64,000 nt of DNA from Calidithermus roseus (lineage in GTDB: Bacteria; Deinococcota; Deinococci; Deinococcales; Thermaceae). The DNA lies in assembly GCF_003574095.1 (NCBI RefSeq), contig NZ_QWLA01000004.1:1-64000 (forward strand), in the 5' to 3' direction. Below the pieces are notes generated by a model that ran no database searches, was not told the DNA's origin, and was given only the letters and a program-made list of their open reading frames with translations. Below are positions 41,909 to 50,857 of the stretch, one piece after another. Made by a program: the position numbers and the translations under genes. Numbering within the stretch: the first letter of the stretch is position 1; every line of letters starts with the position of its first letter.

Positions 41909-42553
41909 TCAACTTTGGAAAAAGCGGGTCAAAGCCTCCTTCGCCCGCTGCACGTGCGCCCGCATCGCGGCCTCGGCGGCCTCGGGGTCGTGGCGGCTGA
42001 CGGCCTCGAGCACCGCCTCGTGCTCAGCTAGCGAGAGCGGCAGGCGGCCGGGGATCACCGCCGAGGAGTTGATGAGCAGGCGAATTTGTCCGTCGATGGT
42101 CTCGGCCACGGCCAGCAGCCGCTTGTTGCGCGAGGCTTCCCAGAGGGTCTTGTGGAACTCGAGGTCGAGGTCACCGTAGGCCTCGAGGTCGCCTGCCTGG
42201 GCGGCCTTGCGCTGCTGAGCCAGGATTTTCTCGAGCTGCTTGGGCAGGGTTTTGCCGTTGTTTTCCACCGCCAGCCGTGCAGCCAGGCCCTCGAGCACCT
42301 CGCGCAGGCTGTAGATCTCGCGGATGTCCTCGGGGGAGGGGTTGCTCACGAAGTAGCCCCGGTGGGGGATGGCCTGCACCAGCCCCTCGCGCTCGAGCGC
42401 AGCCAGGGCCTCCTTGATGGGAGTGGGGGAGAGCCCGAGTTCCTCGGCCAGCACCCGCACCACCAGCTTGCGGCCTGGAGGGAGCTTGCGGCCCAGAATG
42501 GCCCTGCGCAGGGCCTTGTAGGCCTCGCGGTTGAGGGTGGTACGGGTCAGCAT
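41909..42553 (-). CDS. GntR-family (FadR subgroup) regulator of the downstream catabolic cluster
   Basis: The 214-aa protein has an N-terminal winged helix (AYKALRRAILGRKLPPGRKLVVRVLAEELGLSPTPIKEALAALEREGLV) and an all-helical FCD effector domain with the metal-site pattern DLEFHKTLWEASRN and AEHEAVLEAV. It is divergent from the UxaA/SuyA gene, and a perfect palindrome overlaps the promoter between them. Its likely ligand is a carboxylic acid intermediate of the cluster. Confidence 0.9.
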   Translation of the reverse strand: MLTRTTLNREAYKALRRAILGRKLPPGRKLVVRVLAEELGLSPTPIKEALAALEREGLVQAIPHRGYFVSNPSPEDIREIYSLREVLEGLAARLAVENNGKTLPKQLEKILAQQRKAAQAGDLEAYGDLDLEFHKTLWEASRNKRLLAVAETIDGQIRLLINSSAVIPGRLPLSLAEHEAVLEAVSRHDPEAAEAAMRAHVQRAKEALTRFFQS

Positions 42554-42574
42554 CTCAATTGAAGTTTAGCACGA

Positions 42575-42605
42575 TTGACGACAAAAGATTTTAGATATAA
42601 AATCT
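42575..42605 (+). promoter_or_regulatory. promoter and palindromic operator of the suyA-like operon
   Basis: TTGACG (42575-42580) and TAAAAT (42598-42603) with a 17-bp spacer form a good promoter. AGATTTTAGATATAAAATCT (42586-42605) is a perfect 8-4-8 palindrome that covers the spacer and -10 box, the expected position for GntR repression. Confidence 0.75.
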
Positions 42606-42629
42606 CGCTGCATACAAAAGGAGGCCGGC

Positions 42630-42992
42630 GTGGCGCACAGAGCCCTGGCGCACAAAAGCACAGACGACGTGGCGGTAGCGGTGAGCGAGCTAAGACCGGG
42701 TGAGACCCTCACCATCGAGGCGCTGGACGGGGGCGAGCCCCATCAGGTGAAGGTGCTCGAGGCCATCCCCCTGGGCCACAAGATCGCCCTGCGCGACCTG
42801 CCCGAGGGGCACGTGGTCATCGAGTACGGCGAGAAGATCGGGCGGATGACGCGGGCGGTGAAGAAAGGCGGCTACGTGCACACCCACAACATCCGCACGC
42901 TGCGCTGGGACTACGGGGAGACGTCCACCGCAAAGCGCAAGGCTAAAGTGACGGCTTCCCGGAAGTCCGGCGTGGGGAAGGGGGGTAAGTGA
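42630..42992 (+). CDS. suyA: UxaA-family small subunit; probable sulfolactate sulfo-lyase alpha
   Basis: The 120-aa protein is an SAF-domain protein (VKVLEAIPLGHKIALRDLPEGHVVIEYGEKIGRM) of the altronate-dehydratase/SuyA type, with a basic C-terminal tail. The GTG start follows AAAGGAGG. The next gene encodes the large subunit. SuyAB releases sulfite from (R)-3-sulfolactate to give pyruvate. The choice of SuyA over altronate or galactarate dehydratase rests on the next two dehydrogenases, which match the slcC-comC pair of known sulfolactate clusters. Confidence 0.65.
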   Translation: MAHRALAHKSTDDVAVAVSELRPGETLTIEALDGGEPHQVKVLEAIPLGHKIALRDLPEGHVVIEYGEKIGRMTRAVKKGGYVHTHNIRTLRWDYGETSTAKRKAKVTASRKSGVGKGGK

Positions 42993-44203
42993 TGGCGATG
43001 GCTGCCATGCGCAACGCCTCGAGGGCTCGAGCCAAAAAAGCTGGCTCCGCCCTGCAACTCACCGGCTACCGGCGGACGAGTGGGGCGGTGGGGGTGCGCA
43101 ACCACGTGGTGGTGCTACCGGTGGACGATCTCTCCAACGCTGCCGCCGAGGGGGTGGCCCGGCTGATCAACGGAGCCGTGGCGCTGCCGCACCCCTATGG
43201 GCGCTTGCAGTTCGGGGAGGACCTCGAGCTCACCTTCCGTACCCTCAGCGGGCACGGGGCCAACCCCAACGTCTACGGCGTGGTGGTCATTGGCATCGAG
43301 CCCAGGTGGGCCGAGCGGGTGGCCGAGGGCATCGCCAAAACCGGCAAGCCGGTGGAGCTTTTCTCCATCGAGCGCCACGGCGACCTGGGCACCATCCACA
43401 TGGCGTCTCGAGCGGCCTACCGGCTGGTGCAGGAGGCCTCCGAGGTGCGGCGCGAACCCATCAGCCCCTCGGAGCTGGTGACTTCGATCAAGTGCGGCGA
43501 GAGCGACCCCACGCTGGGTCTGGCGGGGAACCCCGCTTTAGGCCGCGTGGTGGACCGGCTGGTGGACATGGGGGCCAGCGTGATCTTCGGGGAAACCTCT
43601 GAACTCACCGGCGGCGAGCACCTCATCGCGGGCCGCTGCGCCACCCCTACCCTCAGGAAGAAGTTTCAGGAGATGTACGACGCCTACATTCAGATGATCG
43701 AGGACCAGGGCGTGGACCTCTTGGGCTCGCAGCCCACCGAGGGCAACATCCGCGGCGGGCTTTCCACCATCGAGGAGAAGGCGCTGGGCAACATCCAGAA
43801 GACCGGGACCCGCCCGGTGAGCCGGGTCATCGGCTATGCCGAGCCGGTGGGGCCGGGCCAGGGCCTGGTCTTCATGAACTCCTCCTCGGCGGGGGCCGAG
43901 TACGTGACGCTGTGCGCCGCGGCGGGGAGCGTGTTGCACTTCTTCACCACGGGCCAGGGCAACGTGGTGGGCCACCCCCTCATCCCCGTGATCAAGATCT
44001 CCCCCAACCCCATCACCTGCGAGACCATGAGCGAGCACATTGACGTGCCGCTGCCCGACCTTCTGCTGGGCGAGATCGGCCTGGACGAAGCCGAGGGCCG
44101 CATCATGAACGTCTTCGAGCGCACCGTGAACGGGCGCAAGACGGCAGCGGAACTGCTGCGACACAACGAGTTCGTGATCACCAAGCTCTATCCGAGTGCC
44201 TAG
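42992..44203 (+). CDS. suyB: UxaA-family large subunit; probable sulfolactate sulfo-lyase beta
   Basis: This 403-aa protein is the catalytic subunit. KCGESDPTLGLAGNPALG and PTEGNIRGGLSTIEEKALGNIQKTG are the family's conserved blocks; Cys residues (SIKCGES, AGRCATP, NPITCETM) probably hold iron. The ATG overlaps the suyA stop; a GTG three bases earlier is possible. In the family, altronate dehydratase is a fused protein of about 490 aa, while SuyA and SuyB are separate, as here. Function by context is desulfonation of sulfolactate. Confidence 0.65.
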   Translation: MAMAAMRNASRARAKKAGSALQLTGYRRTSGAVGVRNHVVVLPVDDLSNAAAEGVARLINGAVALPHPYGRLQFGEDLELTFRTLSGHGANPNVYGVVVIGIEPRWAERVAEGIAKTGKPVELFSIERHGDLGTIHMASRAAYRLVQEASEVRREPISPSELVTSIKCGESDPTLGLAGNPALGRVVDRLVDMGASVIFGETSELTGGEHLIAGRCATPTLRKKFQEMYDAYIQMIEDQGVDLLGSQPTEGNIRGGLSTIEEKALGNIQKTGTRPVSRVIGYAEPVGPGQGLVFMNSSSAGAEYVTLCAAAGSVLHFFTTGQGNVVGHPLIPVIKISPNPITCETMSEHIDVPLPDLLLGEIGLDEAEGRIMNVFERTVNGRKTAAELLRHNEFVITKLYPSA

Positions 44204-44249
44204 CACGCCAGGGATAGCCAAGAGCAACTTTCGCCATCAGCCACCGGCC

Positions 44250-45176
44250 ATGATTCTCGTCTGCGAGTTCATCACCCCCAGCGGCCTCGAGCGCCTCAGG
44301 CAAAGCGGCGTCGAAGTCCATTACGACCCCCACCTCTGGAAAGACCGCGACGCGCTCAAGGTCCGGCTGGCCGACGCGACCGCCCTCATCGTGCGCAACC
44401 AGACCCACGTCGATGCCGACCTGCTTTTGGCAGGGCCGAAGCTCAGGGTCGTGGGGCGGCTGGGGGTGGGCCTGGACAACATCAACCAGGCGGACTTAGA
44501 GGCCAGGGGCGTGAAGCTCTACTTTGCCCGCGGGATCAACGCGGTGGGGGTGGCCGAGTACGTGATGGCGGCGATGCTGCACCTCTCGCGCAACCTCGCC
44601 GGGGCCGCCCGGCACGTGGCCGAGGGCGGCTGGAACCGCAGCGCCTTCGGGGGCTTCGAGCTCTCGGGCAAGACGCTGGGCCTGATCGGGCTGGGCGAGG
44701 TAGGCTTGCGGGTGGCTCGGCGGGCTCGGGCCTTCGGCATGAAGGTCGTGGCCGCCGACCCCCAGCGCCTGCCCTGGGAGAGTGTGGTGGAGGAATTCGA
44801 GATCACCCTCACCACCGTCGAGGAGGTCCTGCGGCAGTCGCACTTCCTCTCGCTGCACGCGCCGCTGACCCTAGAGACCCGCCACCTCATCCGCGCCGAG
44901 ACCCTCGCCGCCATGCCTAAGGGGGCCTATCTGATCAATACCGCTCGAGGTGAGCTGGTCCGCAACGAAGACCTGGTAGCCGCCCTGCGTTCGGGCCAGC
45001 TGGCGGGGGCGGTGCTGGACGTGGTGGACGAGGAACCCCTGCCCGAGCATCACGTGCTGCGGGCTGTGGATAACCTGTGGATAACCCCCCACGTGGCCGG
45101 GCTCACCGCCGAAGCCCAGGAGGCGGTGGGCCTGCGGGTGGCCGAGGGCGTGCTGGCGGCGCTGGGGGTCCGATGA
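44250..45176 (+). CDS. slcC: D-isomer-specific 2-hydroxyacid dehydrogenase; probable (S)-sulfolactate dehydrogenase
   Basis: The 308-aa protein is of the phosphoglycerate-dehydrogenase type: N-terminal VGRLGVGLDNINQADLEARGV, NAD motif LGLIGLGEVGLRVARRARAFG and catalytic His in DEEPLPEHHVLRAVDNLWITPHVAG. SlcC oxidises (S)-sulfolactate to sulfopyruvate. The sequence before the ATG (ccatcagccaccggcc) is repeat-like, with no Shine-Dalgarno. It overlaps comC by ATGA. D-lactate or glycerate activity is the alternative. Confidence 0.7.
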   Translation: MILVCEFITPSGLERLRQSGVEVHYDPHLWKDRDALKVRLADATALIVRNQTHVDADLLLAGPKLRVVGRLGVGLDNINQADLEARGVKLYFARGINAVGVAEYVMAAMLHLSRNLAGAARHVAEGGWNRSAFGGFELSGKTLGLIGLGEVGLRVARRARAFGMKVVAADPQRLPWESVVEEFEITLTTVEEVLRQSHFLSLHAPLTLETRHLIRAETLAAMPKGAYLINTARGELVRNEDLVAALRSGQLAGAVLDVVDEEPLPEHHVLRAVDNLWITPHVAGLTAEAQEAVGLRVAEGVLAALGVR

Positions 45177-46168
45177 AAATCGCTTATGCCCAGCTTCTGG
45201 AAGCCGTGCGGGGCCACTTCGCCGCCTTGGGGCTTGCGGCAGAGCACGCGGGGGCCATCGCCGAGGTGGTGCTGGAGGCCGAGCTCGAGGGCAACAGCGG
45301 GCACGGCCTCTCCCGCATCCCGCAGTACACCCACCAGCTCAGGGCCGGGGGGCTCAACGCCCGGCCCGCGATGCGGCTCGAGCGCACCCGCCCGGCTGTG
45401 GCCATCCTTCATGCCGACGGAGCGCCCGGCCCGGTGGCGGGCCTCCAGGCCGTGAGGGAACTGGTGGGCCTGGCGCAGGAGCAGGGGAGCGCCGCGCTGG
45501 CGGTGCGGGGAGCCGGGCACTGTGGGGTGCTCTCGGCCTACGTGGGGCGGCTGGCCCACGCGGGCCTGGTCGGGCTAGCCTTCGCCAACACCCCGCCCGC
45601 CCTCGCGCCGGGGCCGGTGCTGGGCACCAACCCCATCGCCCTGGGCACGCCTGCCGAGCCCGAGCCGGTGGTGGTCGACACCTCGGTGGCGGTGGTGGCG
45701 CGGGGCAAGATCATGGGCGCTGCCAGGCGGGGCGAGGCCATCCCCGAGGGGTGGGCCGTGGACAGGGAGGGCCGGCCCACCACCGACGCCAAAGCTGCGC
45801 TCGAGGGCTCCCTGCTGCCCATCGGCGGCGGCAAGGGCTTCGCTCTGGGGGTGCTGGTAGAGGTGCTGGCCGGGGCGCTGGCGGGGGCGGTGCTTTCCCC
45901 CGAGCTGCCCCTGCCCTGGGCTCCGCCGGAGCAGGCGGCTAGGCCGGGGCTGTTGCTGGTGGCCCTCGACCCGGCGGCTTTCGGGGAGGGCTACGGTGAG
46001 CGGGTGGCCCGGATGGTGGGAGCGCTCGAGGCTGCCGGGGCCCGCATCCCCGGAGCCCGGCGGGCGGCTTTGCGGAGGAAGGCCATGCGGGAGGGGATCG
46101 AGGTCAACGAAGCTTTGCAGGCTGAACTGGGTAGACTTGGGTTGAACTTACAAGGAGGAGCGGCATGA
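45173..46168 (+). CDS. comC: malate/L-lactate dehydrogenase family protein; probable (R)-sulfolactate dehydrogenase
   Basis: The 331-aa protein belongs to the non-Rossmann LDH2/MDH2 family: LEAELEGNSGHGLSRIPQYTHQLRAGG at the start and LGTNPIALGTP in the NAD site, with GGGKGFALGVLVEVLAG later. ComC reduces sulfopyruvate to (R)-sulfolactate. With SlcC it would act as a racemising pair feeding SuyAB. The stop overlaps the start of the binding-protein gene. Confidence 0.72.
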   Translation: MKIAYAQLLEAVRGHFAALGLAAEHAGAIAEVVLEAELEGNSGHGLSRIPQYTHQLRAGGLNARPAMRLERTRPAVAILHADGAPGPVAGLQAVRELVGLAQEQGSAALAVRGAGHCGVLSAYVGRLAHAGLVGLAFANTPPALAPGPVLGTNPIALGTPAEPEPVVVDTSVAVVARGKIMGAARRGEAIPEGWAVDREGRPTTDAKAALEGSLLPIGGGKGFALGVLVEVLAGALAGAVLSPELPLPWAPPEQAARPGLLLVALDPAAFGEGYGERVARMVGALEAAGARIPGARRAALRRKAMREGIEVNEALQAELGRLGLNLQGGAA

Positions 46169-47427
46169 AGAAGCTGTTTTGGCTCGCGTTAGCGGTACTC
46201 GTGGCTTCCGGGGCGGTGGCCCAGCAGGCCACCCGGCTGCGCGTGTTCATCGGGGGGCAGCAGCGCCCCGACGTGATGCGCAAGATTCTGGACGCCTATC
46301 AGCAGCGCAACCCCGGCGTGCGGGTGGAAATCGAGGTCGGCGGGGCCACCTCCGACCAGCAGCAGCAATACCTCACCACCGTCTTGGCCTCGCGCGATCC
46401 CTCGATCGACGTCATCCTCATCGACGTGATCCGGCCCGCCCAGTACGCGGCGGCTAAGTGGTCGGACACCCTCGACAAGTACCTCCCGGCGGCCAGCAGG
46501 GCCAACCTGCTCAAGCAGTACCTGCCGGCCTACGCCAAGGCCAACGTCATCAACGGGCAACTCATCGCCCTGCCCAGCTTCGCCGACGCGCAGTTCCTGT
46601 ACTACCGCAAGGATTTGCTCGAGAAGTACAACCTCAAACCCCCCACCACCTGGGACGAGGCCATCAAGCAGGCCCAGACCATCCTGGCCGGCGAGCGCAA
46701 CCCTAACCTCAATGGCATCGGCTTCATGGGCAATATCTCCGAGGGCACGGTGTGCAGCTTCCTGCTGCCCATCTGGGCCGCGGGGGGCGACGTAGACGAC
46801 GACTCCGGCAAGCTCATCCTCACCGAGGCCCAGGCCCGCAACTCCTTGCAGTTCTGGCTCGACCTCATGGACAAGCACAAGGTCTCCCCACCCAACATGG
46901 CCGAGAAAGCCCAGGACACCATCCGCCAGGAGATGCAGGCCGGGCGCTGGGTCTTCGGCACGCTCTTCGCCTACGCCTGGAACAGGTTTCAGAACGACGC
47001 CGACAGCCAGGTCAAGGGCAAGATCGGCGTGGTGCCGCTGCCCCGCTTCGAGGGCGGGCGTTCGGCGAGCTGCTTGGGCGGTTGGCAGTGGACCATCTCC
47101 GACTTCTCAAAGAACAAGGCCCAGGCCTACAAGCTGGTGCGCTACCTCTCGAGCCCCGAGGTCTCCAAGGTCCTGGCCATCGAGGCCTCTAACCTGCCGG
47201 TCTTCCCCTCACTCTACAAAGACCCCGACGTGCTCAAGGCCAACCCCTGGTTCGCCGACGCCCTGCCCGTGGTGCAGGCCGCCCGCGCGCGCCCCGTCCA
47301 TCCCCGCTACCCCGAGGTGGCCGACGTGATGCGCAAGGCCCTCAACGCGGTTCTGGCCCGCACCAAGACGCCGGAGGCCGCGGCCAAAGAGGTCATCGGC
47401 GGCTTGCAGGCGATTTACGGGAAATAA
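46165..47427 (+). CDS. ABC transporter substrate-binding protein (family 1, sugar type)
   Basis: The 420-aa secreted protein has the signal peptide MKKLFWLALAVLVASGAVA before QQATRLRVF, then a MalE/UgpB-like fold (DAYQQRNPGVRVEIEVGG, LPSFADAQFLYYRKDLLEKY, TWDEAIKQAQ). Family 1 members bind sugars and glycerol esters. Its ATG overlaps the comC stop, so it is part of the same operon and the ligand is probably the compound degraded here. No ATPase gene is in the cluster; a shared MsmK-type ATPase must be encoded elsewhere. Confidence 0.85.
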   Translation: MKKLFWLALAVLVASGAVAQQATRLRVFIGGQQRPDVMRKILDAYQQRNPGVRVEIEVGGATSDQQQQYLTTVLASRDPSIDVILIDVIRPAQYAAAKWSDTLDKYLPAASRANLLKQYLPAYAKANVINGQLIALPSFADAQFLYYRKDLLEKYNLKPPTTWDEAIKQAQTILAGERNPNLNGIGFMGNISEGTVCSFLLPIWAAGGDVDDDSGKLILTEAQARNSLQFWLDLMDKHKVSPPNMAEKAQDTIRQEMQAGRWVFGTLFAYAWNRFQNDADSQVKGKIGVVPLPRFEGGRSASCLGGWQWTISDFSKNKAQAYKLVRYLSSPEVSKVLAIEASNLPVFPSLYKDPDVLKANPWFADALPVVQAARARPVHPRYPEVADVMRKALNAVLARTKTPEAAAKEVIGGLQAIYGK

Positions 47428-47445
47428 GGTCGAGGGTTAGGGCTA

Positions 47446-47518
47446 TGTCATACGTCGTACGTCCTGCGCAGGTGCTTTTGGTGCGAGGCGTATGGCGCAC
47501 GACGTATGACCTACGACG
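47446..47518. repeat. tacgtcgtacg dispersed repeat with 12-bp inverted arms
   Basis: gtcatacgtcgt (47447-47458) is perfectly complementary to acgacgtatgac (47499-47510), with gtacgtcctgcgcaggtgc in between. It fills the gap between the binding-protein and permease genes. Confidence 0.8.
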
Positions 47519-47527
47519 GTAACGACT

Positions 47528-48433
47528 ATGACCCGACCCCAACCCCGCTACCGCAGAAGCCTCGGCGACCTCAGCGAGCGCGCCTTGGCCTTTTGGCTGC
47601 TGGTCCCGGCTGGGTTGCTGCTGGGCCTCATCGCCCTGTACCCGGTGCTCCGGCTCGTCTACACCAGCTTTTTCCAGTATCAGCTCACCCTCGGGCCCGA
47701 GGCCAGCTTCAACGGGCTGGAGAACTACGCTACTGCTTTGCGCGACGCCCGCTTCTGGAACGCGTTGAAGAACACCTCGCTCATCGTGTTGATCACCGTT
47801 CCGGGGGCGCTGGTGGTGGGGCTGGGGCTGGCTTTGCTGGCTAATCTGCCCTTCCGGGTGAAGTGGCCGGTGCGGCTGGGGCTGTTGTTGCCCTGGGCCC
47901 TGCCGCTGGTCTTCGTGGGCCTGATCTTCCAGTGGTTCTTCGACAGCCAGTACGGGGTGGTCAACGACATCATCGTGCGGCTGGGGGGAGAGCGGCAGTT
48001 CTGGCTGTTCAGGCCCGACCTGGCCTTCTGGGCCATCTGCTTCACCATCATCTGGAAGACCAGCTCCTTCGTGGCGTTGATCCTGCTGGCGGGCTTGCAG
48101 ACCATCCCCAAGGAACTCTACGAGGCCGCCGAGGTGGATGGGGCCAGCCCCTTCCAGCGCTTCTGGCGCGTGACCCTTCCGCTTTTGACCCCCGCCATCC
48201 TGGTGGCCCTGATTTTCCGCACCATCACCGCCTTCCAGACCTTCGACATCCCCTACGCCATGACCAAAGGGGGCCCCGGCAACGCGACCGAGACGCTGGC
48301 CATGTACGTGCGGGTGACCAGCATCGAAAACCTCAACTTCGGCTACGGCTCGGCCCTGGCGGTGCTGCTGTTCTTGCTGAGCATGGCGATTACGGTGGTG
48401 TACCTGCGCTACGTGAGGGGGGCGGATGAGTAG
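47528..48433 (+). CDS. ABC sugar transporter permease (MalF-like)
   Basis: The 301-aa inner-membrane protein has six helices beginning ALAFWLLVPAGLLLGLIALYPVL and the EAA loop in YEAAEVDGASPFQRFWRVTLPLL, which contacts the ATPase. The next gene is its MalG-like partner. It would import the substrate delivered by the binding protein at 46165. Confidence 0.9.
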   Translation: MTRPQPRYRRSLGDLSERALAFWLLVPAGLLLGLIALYPVLRLVYTSFFQYQLTLGPEASFNGLENYATALRDARFWNALKNTSLIVLITVPGALVVGLGLALLANLPFRVKWPVRLGLLLPWALPLVFVGLIFQWFFDSQYGVVNDIIVRLGGERQFWLFRPDLAFWAICFTIIWKTSSFVALILLAGLQTIPKELYEAAEVDGASPFQRFWRVTLPLLTPAILVALIFRTITAFQTFDIPYAMTKGGPGNATETLAMYVRVTSIENLNFGYGSALAVLLFLLSMAITVVYLRYVRGADE

Positions 48434-48447
48434 GCTGCGCCGTAGGG

Positions 48448-48560
48448 GTCGTACGTCGTACGTCGTACGCGAAAGAGGCAAAACGCAAGACGCAAGACGC
48501 AAGACGCCGGTAGCTCGTGCTTTGGGGCGCTTAGCGTTTAGCGTTTGGCGCTGGGCGCAC
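48448..48560. repeat. tacgtcgtacg and gcgtttagcgtttggcg repeats
   Basis: The first part repeats gtacgtcgtacgtcgtacgc, then aaacgcaagacgcaagacgc. The second (48527-48560) repeats cttagcgtttagcgtttggc. Both parts lie between the two permease genes. Confidence 0.75.
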
Positions 48561-48595
48561 TTGAGCCTTTGGCTATCCGCGGCTCGGAGGGCTTC

Positions 48596-49426
48596 ATGAA
48601 CCCCTTCAAGAACCTGCGCCTGTGGGTGTGGGTCGCCGCGGCCATTGTGGTGGTCAACGGCTTCTTCCCCTCGGTGTGGATCTTCTTCACCTCACTGAAG
48701 CTCGAGGGCGAACTCACCCGCATCCCCATCACCTACTGGCCGGAGAACCCCACCTTCCAGAACTACCTCCAGGCCTTCCGCGAGCAGCCGTTGGGCCGCT
48801 ACTTCCTCAACAGCGTGATCGTGGCGGTAGCTTCGACCCTGCTGTGCGTGGGGGTGGCGAGCCTGGCGGCCTACGCGCTGGCCCGGCTGCACGTGCCCCG
48901 GCGCAACCTGATCCTCTCGCTGTTGGTGGGGGTCTCGATGTTCCCGGTGGCCTCGCTGATGGTGCCGCTGTACCAGACCTTCAACGAACTGGGCCTGCGC
49001 AACAACTACCTGGCGCTGATCCTGCCCCACGCCGCGCTCTCGCTGCCGGTGGCCACGCTCACGCTGGTGAGTTTCTTCGCCGGAATCCCGCGCGACCTCG
49101 AGGCGGCGGCGATGGTGGACGGCTCGAGCCGCCTGGGCGCTTTGTGGCGCATCGTGGTGCCGCTCTCGGCGCCGGGGGTGTTCACGGCAGCCATCCTGGC
49201 CTTCGTCAACAGTTGGGACGAGTTCCTGCTGGCCTCCACGCTGCTTCCGGCCAAGGCCATGCGCACGCTGCCGGTGGGCATTCAGCTCTACCAGGGCGAA
49301 TACGTCTTCCCCTGGCCGCTGATCTCCGCCGCCCTGGTGGTGGCGCTGGTGCCGGTGGCGCTGGTCATCGCCGTCTTCCAGGAGCGGGTGGTGGGCGGCC
49401 TGACGCAAGGGGGTGTCAAGGGATGA
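48596..49426 (+). CDS. ABC sugar transporter permease (MalG-like)
   Basis: The 276-aa protein has six helices and the EAA loop LEAAAMVDGSSRLGALWRIVVPLSAPG. The ATG at 48596 follows CGGAGGG; upstream in-frame codons lie in the repeat. It pairs with the permease at 47528. The repeat array separates it from the isomerase-like gene. Confidence 0.9.
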   Translation: MNPFKNLRLWVWVAAAIVVVNGFFPSVWIFFTSLKLEGELTRIPITYWPENPTFQNYLQAFREQPLGRYFLNSVIVAVASTLLCVGVASLAAYALARLHVPRRNLILSLLVGVSMFPVASLMVPLYQTFNELGLRNNYLALILPHAALSLPVATLTLVSFFAGIPRDLEAAAMVDGSSRLGALWRIVVPLSAPGVFTAAILAFVNSWDEFLLASTLLPAKAMRTLPVGIQLYQGEYVFPWPLISAALVVALVPVALVIAVFQERVVGGLTQGGVKG

Positions 49427-49517
49427 CGCGAGACGCAGGTCGTACGTCGTACGCAAGAAGGGGTGTGGCTCTGGACCCCTGAGGTTGTCCTGGGCGTTTG
49501 GCGTGTAGCGTTTGGCA
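49424..49517. repeat. tacgtcgtacg and gtttggcg repeats
   Basis: gacgcgagacgcaggtcgta, cgtcgtacgc and, after 35 bp, gcgtttggcgtgtagcgttt. This is the third repeat-filled junction in the same operon. Confidence 0.7.
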
Positions 49518-49522
49518 ATCTT

Positions 49523-50857
49523 ATGTTGCGGATCGGACTCGTCCCCATCGTGCGGCCCCTGTTCCGGGGGTCGAAACTTGGCCTCGAGCACGCCTCGAGT
49601 CAGGCCCTTCGGCGCCTCGGAGGCGAGCTGGGCTTCGAGCTGGCCTACGTGGCCGAGCCCGTGGCCGACGCTACGCAGGCGGCAGCGGCGGCGAAGGCGG
49701 CAGTGGCGGCTGGGCTGGACCTGCTGCTGGTCGAACACGTGACCTTCGCCACGGCAGACGTGTTCTTGCCCCTGCTGGAGCTCCCCGTTCCGCTGGGCTT
49801 GTGGGCGCTGCCCGAGGTGTGGGAAACGGGCCCGCTGCCGCAAAACGCCATTTGCGGGCTGAACCTGGCCCTTTCGCTTTCGGTGCCGGGGCGGCAGACG
49901 CCGGTGAAGTGGTTTTACGGCGCCCCCGAGGACGAACGCTTCCGCGAGCGCCTGGGCCTGACCCTTGCCGCCTTGCGTGGGGTCAAAGCCCTGCGCGAGA
50001 GCCGGGTGCTGTGGCTGGGCGGTCCCGCGCCGGGGTTCTTCGCCTTCGACGCGCTGCCCGAGACGGGGATGCGGGTGGAGCGGGTGGGCCTCGAGGCGCT
50101 GTGGGAAGCCCTGGAGGGTGTCAGGGATTCCGATGTGGACGAGCTGGCCGCCGTCTTCGACGAGCTGGCGGAGTACCCGCTGGAGCAGTTGCGCCCGACC
50201 TTCCGGCTCGAGCTGGCCCTGGCCCAGGTGGCGCGGGGCTACGACGGGGTCGCCCTCCGCGAGTGGCCGGAAATCCCCGACCGGGCCGGGGTGATGGCCT
50301 ACTCGGCCATGGCCCGCCTGGCCGACCGGGGTCACACCTTCGCCCCCGAAGGCGACGTGATGGGGCTGGCCGGGCAACTGGCCTTGCGGGCCATCTCAGG
50401 CCAGCCCGCCATCCTGCTCGACATCTCGCACTTCGGGAGCAAAGGGCTCATGCTCTGGCACGGCGGCGAGGCTCCCAAAGCCTGGGCGGGTGGCCCCACC
50501 CGGCTGGTTCCCCACTTCAACCGGGGGCTGCCTGCCGTGCGCGACATGCCCCTCAAAGCTGGGCCCATCAGCGGCCTGCGGCTGCTGCCGGGGCGGCGGG
50601 CGGTGGTGCACGGGGGTTATCTGAGCGGCGAAAAGGGCTACGACGGGGACTCGAGCTGGCTAGTGGCGGCGAGCTGGGCCGGGCAGAGCCTCGAGCCCCG
50701 CGAGTTCCTGGCGAGCTGGCTGGGCCACCGCGTCCCCCATCACATGGCGGTGGGGATGGGCGAGCACCAGCCGGCGCTGCTGGAGCTGTGCGCCTGGTTG
50801 GGCCTGGAGGTGCTGTCGGCCAAACCGGAGGAAAATGGGCTGGTATGGCTAGCGTGA
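49523..50857 (+). CDS. sugar isomerase-like protein (L-fucose/L-arabinose isomerase-like fold), putative
   Basis: The 444-aa protein begins MLRIGLVPIVRPLFRGSKLGLE and has an N-terminal alpha/beta part with LLLVEHVTFATADVFLPLLELPVPLGLWALPE and, later, GDVMGLAGQLALRAISGQPAILLDISHF and GMGEHQPALLELCAWLGLEV. The order and the EGDVMG and final-His blocks resemble the fucose/arabinose isomerase superfamily. No catalytic assignment is certain. Its place before a kinase and a LacD-type aldolase suits an aldose-ketose isomerase, for example sulfoquinovose to sulfofructose. It overlaps the kinase by 13 bp. Confidence 0.55.
   Translation: MLRIGLVPIVRPLFRGSKLGLEHASSQALRRLGGELGFELAYVAEPVADATQAAAAAKAAVAAGLDLLLVEHVTFATADVFLPLLELPVPLGLWALPEVWETGPLPQNAICGLNLALSLSVPGRQTPVKWFYGAPEDERFRERLGLTLAALRGVKALRESRVLWLGGPAPGFFAFDALPETGMRVERVGLEALWEALEGVRDSDVDELAAVFDELAEYPLEQLRPTFRLELALAQVARGYDGVALREWPEIPDRAGVMAYSAMARLADRGHTFAPEGDVMGLAGQLALRAISGQPAILLDISHFGSKGLMLWHGGEAPKAWAGGPTRLVPHFNRGLPAVRDMPLKAGPISGLRLLPGRRAVVHGGYLSGEKGYDGDSSWLVAASWAGQSLEPREFLASWLGHRVPHHMAVGMGEHQPALLELCAWLGLEVLSAKPEENGLVWLA

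Noticed and set aside
42630-44203. Altronate or galactarate dehydratase as first choice for the UxaA pair
   Set aside because: Not excluded, but no uronate isomerase, mannonate/altronate oxidoreductase or KDG genes are nearby, while the two following dehydrogenases match the sulfolactate arrangement.
47446-47518. Possible CRISPR-like array in the tacgtcgtacg repeats
   Set aside because: Repeat units vary in length and are not separated by regular unique spacers; no cas gene is present.
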